DNA of 64,000 nucleotides from Marinococcus halotolerans DSM 16375 (GCF_000420725.1 NZ_ATVM01000001.1:1-64000), one strand, 5' to 3'. Counted from the stretch's first letter, positions 14,984 through 23,653 are shown. Notes: generated by a model not told the origin, from the letters alone. Made by a program: numbers and translations.

Positions 14984-15166
14984 ATGATGAAAAAGAGAAG
15001 AAATACCGCCTGGCTGCTGGTCCCGCTGCTGCTTCTGCAGGCCTGGTGGCTTTACCGGGAAGCAGAAAAGCAGGGAAAAGCAAAATGGACATGGGGCCTG
15101 TGGGGATTAACGCAGTTTCCGACCCCGGCAGTCGCTTTTTATGTTATTCACAAATGGAAGGAATGA
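14984..15166 (+). CDS. Small two-helix membrane protein, about 60 aa
   Basis: Three consecutive ATGs follow AGAGGAAG; spacing favours the second or third. The protein starts MMKKRRNTAW, then has one clear hydrophobic helix (LLVPLLLLQAWWLY), a charged loop and a weaker aromatic hydrophobic segment (WGLTQFPTPAVAFYVI) before a basic end. This suggests a short membrane hairpin. No family recognised. A TATAAT lies about 45 bases upstream. Confidence 0.6.
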   Translation: MMKKRRNTAWLLVPLLLLQAWWLYREAEKQGKAKWTWGLWGLTQFPTPAVAFYVIHKWKE

Positions 15167-15293
15167 CCCTGGGCTTCTACCCGGGCGCTTCTTTTCCGAG
15201 GTTTCAAATCACCGTCCGGGTGTAATAGGGTAAAAAGAAGCCGGGGATTCTGCCGGCATGTGCAGCACCTATTAGAGTGAAGGGGCGACAAAA

Positions 15294-15596
15294 ATGAAAC
15301 AGGAAACTCAGGAAATCAACGAAATTGTACTCGACGAATCGGAGCTGCGATTTGATTCTGCGTATTTGTATCTGGAAACGTCCGGTCCGGAGCGGATCGG
15401 GGAAAGCGCCTGGACGATAGTCATTTACAATGCAGAGCAGGAATTTTCCGAGGAGTTTACGAACCGAAACAGCATCAGCATTCGGATCAAAACCGAAGAA
15501 GCAGAGTACCAGGGACTCGTTAAATTTAAAAATATTGAAGGCAGCGAGAAGAAGCACTGTCATCTCGACGGCCTCGATGAACTGGTGCAAATATAA
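15294..15596 (+). CDS. Hypothetical beta-rich protein, 100 aa
   Basis: ATG after GAAGGGGCG. Acidic; contains IVLDESELRFDSAYLYL, SAWTIVIYNAEQEF and YQGLVKFKNIEG. It resembles the protein at 16075 in the order GPER/GPLER, WT[IV]-x-I, and a strand-G-x-V near the C-terminus, so the two may be paralogues. No known family. A terminator follows at once. Confidence 0.65.
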   Translation: MKQETQEINEIVLDESELRFDSAYLYLETSGPERIGESAWTIVIYNAEQEFSEEFTNRNSISIRIKTEEAEYQGLVKFKNIEGSEKKHCHLDGLDELVQI

Positions 15597-15608
15597 AGAA
15601 GAACTAGA

Positions 15609-15644
15609 AAACGGGTGTCAGCTGAAGCTGGCGCCTGTTTTTGC
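15609..15644 (+). terminator. Rho-independent terminator
   Basis: ACGGGTGTCAGC / GCTGGCGCCTGT stem with a TGAA loop, followed by a T-run. Confidence 0.85.
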
Positions 15645-15743
15645 ATGTTGGGAAGCTGGCAGCCGGATGAACGTTTAATACGCGTGAATTCGGGGATTAT
15701 AGCTGTGAAAAGATGCTCAATGATTGGGAAAGGAGAGAAAGCC

Positions 15744-15986
15744 ATGAGTCCGAGAAAAGAAGCGATGGCCCAGCTCGCTGGAAGAGTCGAGCGCGGGGAG
15801 ATCGGAGCCGAGTGGTCGCCGGTAGATGAAATCGAGCAGGACCGTTTTCAGGAGCTTGCGGAGCACGGATACGTGACGTATGACGACGCCTCCGGAGAGA
15901 AAGATCAGGCGGTTTACAGCGGCATTAAGATTACAAAAGAAGGCCGCGAGCTTTATGAAGAATATAAACGGCAGGTGGACGAATAG
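15744..15986 (+). CDS. Small winged-helix-like protein, 80 aa
   Basis: ATG 15744 is chosen for the GAAAGGAGAG upstream; longer in-frame starts cross the preceding terminator. Helical N-terminus (RKEAMAQLAGRVERGE), then a segment FQELAEHGYVTYDD, and a C-terminus IKITKEGRELYEEY. The last pattern is common at the end of winged-helix proteins, where the wing is followed by an ITxxGRE helix. DNA binding is possible but unproven. It precedes the 16075/16390 pair by about 90 bases. Confidence 0.6.
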   Translation: MSPRKEAMAQLAGRVERGEIGAEWSPVDEIEQDRFQELAEHGYVTYDDASGEKDQAVYSGIKITKEGRELYEEYKRQVDE

Positions 15987-16074
15987 AAATTAATGCACCC
16001 AACAGGAGATTTTGAACAAGCCGCCTTTTTTAAAGAATGAAGCTAAAAGAAATAACAACACCCAGGAGGACGCG

Positions 16075-16368
16075 ATGCCGACATTAGCACTTGAATCTGT
16101 TAAAACAATCTCCACAAATGAAGTTATCCATGTAAATGATGGACAGCTGCAGGCTGGAGACGGGCCGCTCGAGCGCTGGACCGTCTCCATTACAGACTGC
16201 GAAAACGAGGAATTTTTCCACCAGGCCTTCAACAGTGCCTCGCCTGCACTGGATCTGTATTTTTACACCCGGGAAGGGTTTCAGTTTGGCGGCCAGGTGT
16301 ATATTACCCGGGTGGATCAGGAAAGCATCGAGCTTGAAGGAAGCAGTGCGCTCCAGGAGCAATCGTAA
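16075..16368 (+). CDS. Hypothetical beta-rich protein, 97 aa
   Basis: The ATG at 16075 follows CAGGAGG; the longer frame from 16012 lacks a ribosome-binding site. Contains LALESVKTISTNEVIHV, then GPLERWTVSITD, LDLYFYTREGFQFGGQVYI and IELEGSSALQ. Probably a paralogue of the protein at 15294. Unknown family. The next gene, a WLW-family member, starts 21 bases downstream, so the two are likely co-translated partners. Confidence 0.65.
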   Translation: MPTLALESVKTISTNEVIHVNDGQLQAGDGPLERWTVSITDCENEEFFHQAFNSASPALDLYFYTREGFQFGGQVYITRVDQESIELEGSSALQEQS

Positions 16369-16389
16369 TCGGATAAAAGGAGGATAACT

Positions 16390-16716
16390 ATGGCACAGGA
16401 ACCGGATTTTTCCCAGGAGGGACTGAAAGGCTACCGCGTACGTCCGACCCATTTTGCCGGAGAATCAGTTGAAGTGTACCGGGACGAAGAACTGGTGCTG
16501 CTCGTCCAGGTGACCACCTCGGCGATGGCAGCCGAAGCCAGTTTAAAGGAAGAAAACGTGCCGGGATGGCTGTGGGACATTGGCATGGACTATTTGAAGC
16601 AGGAACAGCCCACGGAAAGAAAACGTCTCGTCCTCACCGTCCAGGACGTCACGGACGGAGAAGTAAACAAATCGTATGACAATTTATTAAGAGATTTTGA
16701 AGCGCCCTCAAGCTGA
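16390..16716 (+). CDS. WLW-family small protein, copy 2 (108 aa)
   Basis: ATG after AAAGGAGG. Homologous in layout to 12700 and 18657: SVEVYRDEELVLLVQVTTSAM, GWLWDIGMDYL (WLW at residues 60-62), RLVLTVQDVTDGEV and SYDNLLRDFE. Unknown domain. It directly follows 16075 and likely shares its transcript. The terminator stem starts within its last five codons, so translation and termination are physically coupled here. Confidence 0.7.
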   Translation: MAQEPDFSQEGLKGYRVRPTHFAGESVEVYRDEELVLLVQVTTSAMAAEASLKEENVPGWLWDIGMDYLKQEQPTERKRLVLTVQDVTDGEVNKSYDNLLRDFEAPSS

Positions 16717-16731
16717 GAGGGCGCTTTTTTG
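16701..16731 (+). terminator. Terminator overlapping the end of the coding sequence
   Basis: AGCGCCCTC / GAGGGCGCT perfect stem followed by six T. The left arm is part of the coding sequence and the stop codon lies in the loop. Confidence 0.85.
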
Positions 16732-16827
16732 TTTCTGTTATATAGAAGACAGTAAATAATAAAAAATTTCATGAAATCGAAAGTTGATGGCGGAAGTTTA
16801 ATTGTTGTTACCCCATGAGAGAAGTAA

Positions 16828-16856
16828 CAAAAAAAGCGGGCTGAAAACACCCGCTT
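16828..16856 (-). terminator. Terminator of the DUF4352-like lipoprotein gene
   Basis: On the reverse strand AAGCGGG-TGTTTTCAG-CCCGCTT is followed by a T-run, just after the stop of the gene at 16866. Confidence 0.8.
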
Positions 16857-16865
16857 AATCGACTT

Positions 16866-17606
16866 TTACCAAGTATCCACTTCCAAATCGTCTTGAGTCA
16901 AATTTCCGGAACCTTCTTCTAATGGAAATGTATAGCGCTCTTCTTCGGCAAGGTCGTCCATGTCATCATAATCATACGGAGCATCAATAATGTAAGTGAC
17001 TTCTGAAACCTCTGCTTCAGCATCACTCAGTACGTAATACATTGTCCCTCCCATGCTGACGTCTCCAAGGAAATCGTCCCCAAGCCAAGTACTGAACATC
17101 ATGTCGCTTTCCAACTGTTCGCCGGAATCCGTAGTCAAATACGAACCCGGATAAAAGGAGACATCATCCTCTGTGGTGTTTGTCGCCTCCACATCTACTG
17201 CCAGCAGTTTTACTTGATCAGCTGGTTCGTCTAAATAATAATCCTTGGCTTCTTGAGACGTTTCCAGCTCAATAAGAGCCACGTGATTCACCGAAAATTC
17301 CATAGGCCCAATCGACATAGTGTTTCCTATCGCTTCACCGGTGCCGTGTTTGATAATTTCCGCTTGACCTAAGCCAGAAAAGTCAAAAATGGAAGAGGAT
17401 TCTTCTGCTGATTCATCTTTTGAATCTTCTTCAGAGTTCTGCTCATTGGCAGTAGAATTTTCTTCTGATCCTTCCTCCGCTTTATCGTTTTCAGAGGTAG
17501 TTTCTTCGTTAGCTTCGGGGGCTTCGCTGTCCACATCTTCAGCTCCGCATCCAGTTAAAACAACTATACCTGCTCCAATAAAACCTAACCAAGGTGTTCT
17601 TCTCAT
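16866..17606 (-). CDS. Lipoprotein, DUF4352-like
   Basis: Signal peptide with lipobox VLTGC (Cys20), then about 50 residues of Glu/Ser/Asn-rich linker, then a domain with GEAIGNTMSIGPMEFSVNHVALIE, a strand LLAVDVEATNTTEDDVSFYPG and a further strand GTMYYVLSD. This matches extracellular DUF4352 beta-sandwich lipoproteins of Firmicutes. Function is unknown; such proteins sit outside the membrane. The very acidic linker fits a salt-adapted organism. Confidence 0.8.
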   Translation of the reverse strand: MRRTPWLGFIGAGIVVLTGCGAEDVDSEAPEANEETTSENDKAEEGSEENSTANEQNSEEDSKDESAEESSSIFDFSGLGQAEIIKHGTGEAIGNTMSIGPMEFSVNHVALIELETSQEAKDYYLDEPADQVKLLAVDVEATNTTEDDVSFYPGSYLTTDSGEQLESDMMFSTWLGDDFLGDVSMGGTMYYVLSDAEAEVSEVTYIIDAPYDYDDMDDLAEEERYTFPLEEGSGNLTQDDLEVDTW

Positions 17607-17912
17607 GAGACTATCCCCTTTGTGTATAATGTATGATAAAAATACAGCTAAAATGAAGCTGTATTTTTCATATGAGAGTCTTTATACTTATAATAGCGAC
17701 AAATTGTTCCATTTTCTACTAGTATTTTCATAATGTTATTAATTTATATTTCTATCGTATTTATTATAGAAGAAACAGGCTGACTGATCGTTTGCGGGGG
17801 CGGTCCTGAGAAACGGTTTTCACTGGGCCCGGCAGGAAATTCTTTCTGAAAAAAACAGGCGGGTGTCTTCTCGAACAGCACAAACTGTGGTATAAATAAG
17901 TGGAGGGGGTGG
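17607..17912. other. Divergent intergenic region, 306 bases
   Basis: No gene seen. It holds an AATACAGCT / AGCTGTATT hairpin (about 17641-17667) followed on the forward strand by TTT, AT-rich sequence likely to contain the promoter of the lipoprotein gene, and a TATAAA about 20 bases upstream of the gene at 17913. The right half is GC-rich. Confidence 0.5.
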
Positions 17913-18212
17913 ATGACAGTGGCTTTAGTGGAATTCAAATGCAGAACGCAGCCGCAGGTGACGTATAGCAGTGAAGGTCATGAAATTCATTACAAGGTGA
18001 TTGAATACGCCGATGGCTATGAAGTGGTGCTTCATTCGATGAGTAATTTTCAGCCGGCCGATGAAAAACTGTTATTTCATCAGGGAAGTCAGGTCATTCA
18101 CGCCAAAGAGCATACTTACGTGTTAGACACCTGCGATTGTGTGTACAGCGGTGAGCCCGATGAAACGATCGATCACTCGATCTGTCACAAACCGTATTCT
18201 AAATCTATGTAA
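17913..18212 (+). CDS. Hypothetical protein with C-terminal cysteines, 99 aa
   Basis: Starts at ATG 17913 after GGAGGGGG. Beta-rich sequence (HEIHYKVIEYADGYEVVLHSM) followed by HTYVLDTCDCVYSGEPDETIDHSICH. Three cysteines and several His near the end (CDC and CHK) could bind a metal such as zinc. Possibly a distant relative of the 73-aa protein at 14083. No known family. Confidence 0.6.
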   Translation: MTVALVEFKCRTQPQVTYSSEGHEIHYKVIEYADGYEVVLHSMSNFQPADEKLLFHQGSQVIHAKEHTYVLDTCDCVYSGEPDETIDHSICHKPYSKSM

Positions 18213-18222
18213 ACGCTAAGCG

Positions 18223-18251
18223 GAGCTTTCCTTCCCGGGAGGCTCTTTTTT
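18223..18251 (+). terminator. Probable terminator
   Basis: GAGC ... GGCTC imperfect stem around TCCCGGGA with six T following, shortly after the preceding stop. Confidence 0.6.
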
Positions 18252-18302
18252 GTGGCGGGCGCAGGTATAAAAACATTCCGGAAAATAGAAAGGGGCATAC
18301 CA

Positions 18303-18527
18303 ATGCTGCATTTTGAAAAGAAGGATCTTCACAACTTAAACCATGCGGAAGCGCCGTATGTATCCATTTACCAATACGGAAAAACGGACATCAGCAGCCA
18401 TCCCTCCGACAGCAGCCGGGTGGGGCTGTCCAAGCAGGGCATGATGAAGCTGGTGAGCTACTGGATCGAGGAAGGCAACCTGGATGAAAACGACAAACAG
18501 CAGATTAAAGAGTGGCTCGACCAGTAA
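18303..18527 (+). CDS. Small hypothetical protein, 74 aa
   Basis: ATG after GAAAGGGG; the longer frame from 18252 has no ribosome-binding site and overlaps the terminator region. Sequence APYVSIYQYGKTDISSHPSDSSR, then helix KQGMMKLVSYWIEEGNLDEN and KQQIKEWLDQ. Cytoplasmic and mixed alpha/beta. Not recognised. No terminator is obvious before the next gene, 130 bases on. Confidence 0.6.
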   Translation: MLHFEKKDLHNLNHAEAPYVSIYQYGKTDISSHPSDSSRVGLSKQGMMKLVSYWIEEGNLDENDKQQIKEWLDQ

Positions 18528-18656
18528 CCTTTTAGGAAGCGCGTGGGAAATTCGGGTTTAGCAGGAGGGTGGCCGGGAAAAGGAATCACAATTCACCAAT
18601 AGAAAGACGAGCTTCGGACAGGAATTAATGCCGGAGTCGTTAAAGGGGGAATCGTG

Positions 18657-18971
18657 ATGGCACGCCTGCTTGATTTTTACCACGGACCGTACGAAGGTAG
18701 CCCGGGAGAGTCTGAACATTTTAATGGACCGGTGCTTCACATCTTTGAGCGCGAACAGCTGCTCCTGTCGATGCAGATTACGGCAGAGGCGCTCCAGAAA
18801 AACGAACTGAATGTAGACATGACCACGGTGTATGAATGGCTCTGGCACCGGGGGCTCGAATTTATTGAACGGGAAAATATTACGTCAGCCACGGTGATCG
18901 TAATTACTGACCGGGATATTCAAAAAGACAAAATCATTACGGACTACCAGACGCTTGCCATCCGGGCATAA
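18657..18971 (+). CDS. WLW-family small protein, copy 3 (104 aa)
   Basis: ATG after AAAGGGGGA (a GTG directly before it is an alternative). Same layout as 12700 and 16390: VLHIFEREQLLLSMQITAEAL, EWLWHRGLEFIE (WLW at residues 61-63), TVIVITDRDIQKDKIIT, DYQTLA. Most diverged of the three. It is the last gene of the small-gene island before lexA, ending at a strong bidirectional terminator. Confidence 0.7.
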   Translation: MARLLDFYHGPYEGSPGESEHFNGPVLHIFEREQLLLSMQITAEALQKNELNVDMTTVYEWLWHRGLEFIERENITSATVIVITDRDIQKDKIITDYQTLAIRA

Positions 18972-18976
18972 TAATG

Positions 18977-19020
18977 AAACAGGCCGCCTGCTTTTTTAAA
19001 AAAAGCAGGCGGCCTGTTTT
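18977..19020. terminator. Strong bidirectional terminator
   Basis: AAACAGGCCGCCTGCTTTTTT and its complement form a stem of about 20 bp between the convergent WLW-family gene and lexA. Confidence 0.9.
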
Positions 19021-19026
19021 GTGTGA

Positions 19027-19653
19027 TTAAAAGATGGTGCGGAAAACGCCGGTGACTCTGCCGAGTATCGTACAGTTTTCTAGAATAATCGGATCCATGG
19101 TGGCATTTTCAGGCTGCAGCCGGATAAAGTTTTCTTCTTTATAAAACCGTTTAACCGTTGCTTCCATTTCATCGGTCATAGCGACAATAATATCGCCGTT
19201 GTCTGCGGTCTGCTGTTTTTGAACGACGACAAGGTCCCCGTCAAAAATGCCGGCCTCAATCATGCTGTCGCCCTGGATGGTAAGCATGTAGACCTGTTCT
19301 TCATCGGTAACCATGCGTTCCGGAAGAGGGATGTATTCTTCGACATTTTCCACCGCGGTAATAGGCTCGCCGGCCGTGACTTTACCGATGACCGGCACGT
19401 ACACAGCCTTGCTTTCGTGGATCGGCTCACTGCCCTGATCCTCAAGCTCAAGTACTTCAATCGCCCGTGGCTTTGTCGGGTCGCGGCGGATTAAGTTTTT
19501 ATTTTCAAGGCGGGCGAGGTGCCCGTGAACCGTAGAACTCGAAGCGAGTCCGACGGCTTCCCCGATCTCCCGTACCGAAGGCGGATAGCCTTTTTCTTTT
19601 ACTTCTTCTTTTATATAATCAAGAATTTGCTGCTGGCGCTTGGATAGCTTCAT
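19027..19653 (-). CDS. lexA: LexA, SOS repressor
   Basis: 208 residues from an ATG with AGGTGCGG-type sequence upstream; the longer in-frame start is inside the promoter. Winged HTH at residues about 25-50 ([21 protein letters not shown]). Self-cleavage site Ala94-Gly95 (VTAGEP), catalytic Ser130 (GDSM) and Lys168 (ATVKRF): every residue needed for RecA-triggered autocleavage is present, each shifted by three from B. subtilis LexA. Divergent from yneA with SOS-like boxes between, so it represses itself and yneA. Confidence 0.97.
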   Translation of the reverse strand: MKLSKRQQQILDYIKEEVKEKGYPPSVREIGEAVGLASSSTVHGHLARLENKNLIRRDPTKPRAIEVLELEDQGSEPIHESKAVYVPVIGKVTAGEPITAVENVEEYIPLPERMVTDEEQVYMLTIQGDSMIEAGIFDGDLVVVQKQQTADNGDIIVAMTDEMEATVKRFYKEENFIRLQPENATMDPIILENCTILGRVTGVFRTIF

Positions 19654-19715
19654 CTCCGCACCTCCTTTTGAGGAATTTTTCTGAATAAAGTATAGCATGA
19701 GGGGAACAAAAACGC

Positions 19716-19727
19716 AAACACCCGTTC
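19716..19727. promoter_or_regulatory. SOS-like box 1
   Basis: AAACACCCGTTC matches the Bacillus core GAACNNNNGTTC except for the first base. Confidence 0.5.
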
Positions 19728-19745
19728 TAATATTTTTGTTGACGG

Positions 19746-19757
19746 GAACAGGTATTC
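19746..19757. promoter_or_regulatory. SOS-like box 2
   Basis: GAACAGGTATTC has one mismatch from GAACNNNNGTTC, between lexA and yneA. Confidence 0.6.
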
Positions 19758-19778
19758 TGGTATACTGGGTGAATATAA

Positions 19779-19790
19779 GAACATACATTC
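19779..19790. promoter_or_regulatory. SOS-like box 3
   Basis: GAACATACATTC has one mismatch from the LexA core, 22 bases before the yneA start. Confidence 0.65.
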
Positions 19791-19811
19791 TCATTCAGGG
19801 GGAACATGCAT

Positions 19812-20054
19812 ATGAATAAACTCAAAGCTTTTACTTCAACGGACTGGACCATGCTTATCTTATTTGCATTTGCACTTTTATTTTTGGTATATTCAGCGGA
19901 CGCTTCCATCACTCCGGATACGCTGGGCGGCACGGAATCAGACCGTTCGGCAGAAATCGTCTATGAACAGGAGCATCCGGTTTTAAAGGACAGGCCGGGC
20001 TATCAGGAAGAGCCATGGGAGCAAACGGTGTCGTTTGATGCACCCGAACAGTAA
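19812..20054 (+). CDS. yneA: YneA-like SOS division inhibitor, no LysM seen
   Basis: About 80 residues; the second ATG (19812) fits the GGGGG sequence better than 19806. One N-terminal membrane helix (WTMLILFAFALLFLVYS) is followed by an acidic extracellular tail. Position (divergent from lexA, upstream of yneB) and SOS-like boxes identify it as the YneA counterpart, which delays division during DNA damage. B. subtilis YneA is longer and ends in a LysM peptidoglycan-binding domain; no LysM pattern is visible here, so wall targeting may be lost or replaced. Confidence 0.75.
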   Translation: MNKLKAFTSTDWTMLILFAFALLFLVYSADASITPDTLGGTESDRSAEIVYEQEHPVLKDRPGYQEEPWEQTVSFDAPEQ

Positions 20055-20078
20055 AACGCGAACGGAAAGGACCGCTGA

Positions 20079-20741
<663 letters not shown>

Positions 20742-20809
20742 TTTGTTTGCGGTACGGCGCTGTTTTTAATATAATAAAAAAGGAACGCACATTTTAAGGG
20801 AGGCAACTT

Positions 20810-21049
20810 ATGCTTTCGAAAGAAAAAATTGACAGAATTAATGAGTTGGCCAAACGTCAAAAATCGACGGGACTCACGGCTGAAGAAGAAGAAGAACAGC
20901 ATGCGCTGCGTCAAGAATATTTAAGTAAATTCCGTTCTTCGTTTAAAAACCAGCTCGAAAACGTTAAAGTGGTGGATGAAGAAGGCACGGACGTAACTCC
21001 GAGCAAGCTTGAGCGTGTCAAACGCCGGAACCGCAGCTTCCGGCATTAA
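20810..21049 (+). CDS. ynzC: YnzC, DUF896 protein
   Basis: 79 residues beginning MLSKEKIDRINELAKRQKSTGLTAEE, the DUF896 helical hairpin, and then the LRQEYLSKFRSSFKNQLENVKVVDEEG segment. AAGGGAGG precedes the ATG. Third gene of the SOS-regulated yneAB-ynzC operon in Bacillus; molecular role unknown. A terminator follows at 21058. Confidence 0.95.
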   Translation: MLSKEKIDRINELAKRQKSTGLTAEEEEEQHALRQEYLSKFRSSFKNQLENVKVVDEEGTDVTPSKLERVKRRNRSFRH

Positions 21050-21057
21050 GAGAAAAG

Positions 21058-21095
21058 AAAGGCCTGGTCTTAAAAAAGAGCAGGCCTTTTGATTT
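21058..21095 (+). terminator. Terminator of the yneA operon
   Basis: AAAGGCCTG / CAGGCCTTTT stem with a T-rich tail 9 bases after the ynzC stop. Confidence 0.85.
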
Positions 21096-21164
21096 TCTTC
21101 TTTCTCTATGAACCCGCTTGTGTAATCGTTTTAAAACCTTTATCATAAAAGCGTACATGAACAC

Positions 21165-21203
21165 GGAAATTCCCGCGGATTCAACTCACAGGTGCGGGTT
21201 TCC
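21165..21203 (+). promoter_or_regulatory. Stem-loop in the tkt leader
   Basis: GGAAA-TT-CCCGC pairs with GCGGG-TTTCC (10 bp, 2-base bulge), ending about 25 bases before the tkt ribosome-binding site. There is no T-run, so it is not a terminator; it may stabilise or regulate the transcript. Confidence 0.4.
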
Positions 21204-21236
21204 ACCCAAAAATACATACAGTGGAGGGACATATGC

Positions 21237-23222
21237 ATGGCAATTAGCACAGAACAATTAGCAATTAATACGATCCGGACGTTGTCCATCGAAAGCATTG
21301 AAAAAGCCCAGTCGGGTCACCCGGGGCTTCCGATGGGCGCCGCGCCGATGGCGTACGCGCTCTGGACCAAAGCGATGAACCATAACCCGGGCAATCCGTC
21401 CTGGTTTAACCGCGACCGCTTCGTGCTGTCCGCCGGACACGGATCGATGCTCCTATACAGCATGCTGCACCTGAGCGGCTACGACCTGTCGCTCGAGGAA
21501 CTGAAAAACTTCCGCCAGTGGGGAAGCCAGACGCCGGGCCACCCGGAGTACGGACACACCGCCGGCGTGGAAGCAACGACCGGCCCGCTCGGGCAGGGAC
21601 TCGCCATGGGTACCGGCATGGCGATGGCCGAACGCCACCTGGCGGCCAAGTACAACACCGACGACCACGCGGTCGTGGATCATTTCACGTACGTGCTCTG
21701 CGGAGACGGCGACCTGATGGAAGGCGTGGCGTCGGAATCGGCCTCGCTCGCCGGCCACCTGAAGCTCGGCAACCTCGTGGTGCTGTATGACTCCAACGAC
21801 GTGTCCCTGGACGGGGCGCTCCACCAGTCGTTTTCCGAAAACGTGCTGCAGCGCTATGAGGCGTACGGCTGGCATACGATCTTTATCGAGGACGGCAACG
21901 ACGTCGATGCCCTGGAGGCAGCGATCGAAGAAGCGAAGCAGTCCCCGAAGCCATCCATGATCGAAGTGAAAACCGTGATTGGCTACGGAGCACCGAACAA
22001 AGGCGGCACCAATGCCGCCCACGGCGCGCCGATCGGTGAAGACGAGTACAACCTGGTGAAAGAAGCCTATCAGTGGGAATACGACGCGTTTCACGTTCCG
22101 CCGGAAGTGACCGAGCTGTTTGACGAAGTGAAACAGGCCGGCGCGAAGGCCGAACAGGAATGGAACGAGCTGTTTGACGCCTACAAGCAGGCGAATCCGG
22201 AACTCGCCGAAGAGCTCGAGCAGGCGATTGCCGGCAAGCTGCCGGAAGGCTGGGATGCGAAGCTGCCGGTCTTTACGGATGAAAAAGTCGCGACGCGTGC
22301 CGCTTCCGGTGACGTGCTGCAGGAAGTAGCGGCAGCCGTGCCGTCCCTGTTCGGCGGATCGGCGGACCTGGCCGGCTCCAATAAGACGCTCATCAAAGCG
22401 GAGAATAATTTCAGCCGCAACGACTACACCGGCCGCAACATCTGGTTTGGTGTCCGGGAATTCGCGATGGCCGCAGCCGTCAACGGCATCCAGCTGCACG
22501 GCGGCCTGAAGCCGTTTGGCTCGACCTTCCTGGTCTTTTCCGACTATCTGCGTCCGGCGCTGCGCCTGAGTGCGCTGATGGAGCTTCCGCTCACCCAGGT
22601 GTTCACCCACGACAGCATCGCGGTCGGCGAAGACGGCCCGACCCACGAGCCGGTGGAACAGCTGGCTGCTCTCCGCGCGATTCCGAACCTGAATGTCATC
22701 CGTCCCGCGGACGGCAACGAAACGGTCGCGGCGTGGCGCGTGGCGATGGAAAGTGAAACAACGCCAACGGCGCTTGTGCTGACCCGTCAGGGCGTGCCGA
22801 CGCTGGAGGATACGAAGGAAAAAGCGGTCGAAGGCGTACGCAAAGGGGCCTATGTGATCGGCGAACAGGCCGAAAGCCCGGACCTGCTGCTTGTGGCGGC
22901 CGGCTCCGAAGTGTCTCTCGCGGTGGACGCGAAAGCGAAGCTGCAGGAGGACGGCTGGACGGTCAACGTCGTCAGCATGCCAAACTTCCATGCGTTCGAT
23001 CATCAGTCCGAGGACTACCGCCGCTCGGTGCTCCCGGACGGCGTACCGGCGATGGCGGTGGAAATGGGATCGTCCTTCGGCTGGTACAAGTACGTCGGCT
23101 CCCACGGCTCCGTGTACGGCATTGACCGCTTCGGGGCGTCCGCGCCGGGCGGGGAAGTCGTCGAAAAGTACGGCTTTACCCCGGACAAGGTCGCAGACGC
23201 CGCCAGACAGCTGATCAAATAA
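21237..23222 (+). CDS. tkt: Transketolase
   Basis: 661 residues from ATG 21237 (GTGGAGGGA upstream). Transketolase signatures: [19 protein letters not shown] at the start, the thiamine diphosphate [13 protein letters not shown] segment, and the pyrimidine-domain [20 protein letters not shown]. It moves two-carbon units between sugar phosphates in the pentose phosphate pathway, using thiamine diphosphate and Mg2+. Strong codon bias and high third-position GC point to high expression. In Bacillus it follows ynzC, as here. Confidence 0.98.
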   Translation: MAISTEQLAINTIRTLSIESIEKAQSGHPGLPMGAAPMAYALWTKAMNHNPGNPSWFNRDRFVLSAGHGSMLLYSMLHLSGYDLSLEELKNFRQWGSQTPGHPEYGHTAGVEATTGPLGQGLAMGTGMAMAERHLAAKYNTDDHAVVDHFTYVLCGDGDLMEGVASESASLAGHLKLGNLVVLYDSNDVSLDGALHQSFSENVLQRYEAYGWHTIFIEDGNDVDALEAAIEEAKQSPKPSMIEVKTVIGYGAPNKGGTNAAHGAPIGEDEYNLVKEAYQWEYDAFHVPPEVTELFDEVKQAGAKAEQEWNELFDAYKQANPELAEELEQAIAGKLPEGWDAKLPVFTDEKVATRAASGDVLQEVAAAVPSLFGGSADLAGSNKTLIKAENNFSRNDYTGRNIWFGVREFAMAAAVNGIQLHGGLKPFGSTFLVFSDYLRPALRLSALMELPLTQVFTHDSIAVGEDGPTHEPVEQLAALRAIPNLNVIRPADGNETVAAWRVAMESETTPTALVLTRQGVPTLEDTKEKAVEGVRKGAYVIGEQAESPDLLLVAAGSEVSLAVDAKAKLQEDGWTVNVVSMPNFHAFDHQSEDYRRSVLPDGVPAMAVEMGSSFGWYKYVGSHGSVYGIDRFGASAPGGEVVEKYGFTPDKVADAARQLIK

Positions 23223-23236
23223 CTATGTGTTGGGGA

Positions 23237-23263
23237 AAAGCAGCCCGCAGGCTGCTTTTTCTT
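23237..23263 (+). terminator. Terminator of tkt
   Basis: AGCAGCC-CGCA-GGCTGCT perfect stem and T-run. Confidence 0.9.
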
Positions 23264-23423
23264 ATTTTATCTTCATCGAATGGGAAAAACGGAAAGCATG
23301 GCTGAATCTTTCGAATCGGTGCTTTCTTTACATAAAAGAATGCGTTATAATAAACAAGGTCTGTTTAGAGACACTAACAGGAACACGTATATATGTTAGG
23401 TATTCGGGAAAGGGGTAAGACAC

Positions 23424-23648
23424 ATGGGCTGGCTATGGTTAACAATTATCGGCATCGTCATTTTACTAGTTGGTATAGCCATCGGTTTCTTTATCGCAAG
23501 AAAAACGATGATGAATTATTTGAAAAAGAATCCTCCTATTAATGAACAGATGCTGCGCGTCATGATGATGCAGATGGGGCAGAACCCGTCCCAGAAAAAA
23601 ATCAACCAAATGATGAAAGCAATGCAGCGACAACAAGATAAGAAATAA
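23424..23648 (+). CDS. yneF: YneF, UPF0154 membrane protein
   Basis: 74 residues: one N-terminal membrane helix ([21 protein letters not shown]), then [39 protein letters not shown], the hallmark UPF0154 sequence. AAAGGGG precedes the ATG. Conserved downstream of tkt in Bacillus. Function unknown. Confidence 0.95.
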   Translation: MGWLWLTIIGIVILLVGIAIGFFIARKTMMNYLKKNPPINEQMLRVMMMQMGQNPSQKKINQMMKAMQRQQDKK

Positions 23649-23653
23649 CGGTC

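Noticed and set aside
18540-18656. SigB-like promoter (GTTTAG ... GGGAAA) upstream of WLW copy 3
   Set aside because: The -10 part has two mismatches and no other gene of the island has a convincing SigB promoter.
21453-23105. 550-codon open frame antisense to transketolase
   Set aside because: High third-position GC in tkt creates long antisense frames; no ribosome-binding site, and the sense protein is unmistakable.
23227-23418. 63-codon ORF after tkt
   Set aside because: Begins upstream of and reads through the tkt terminator; no ribosome-binding site.
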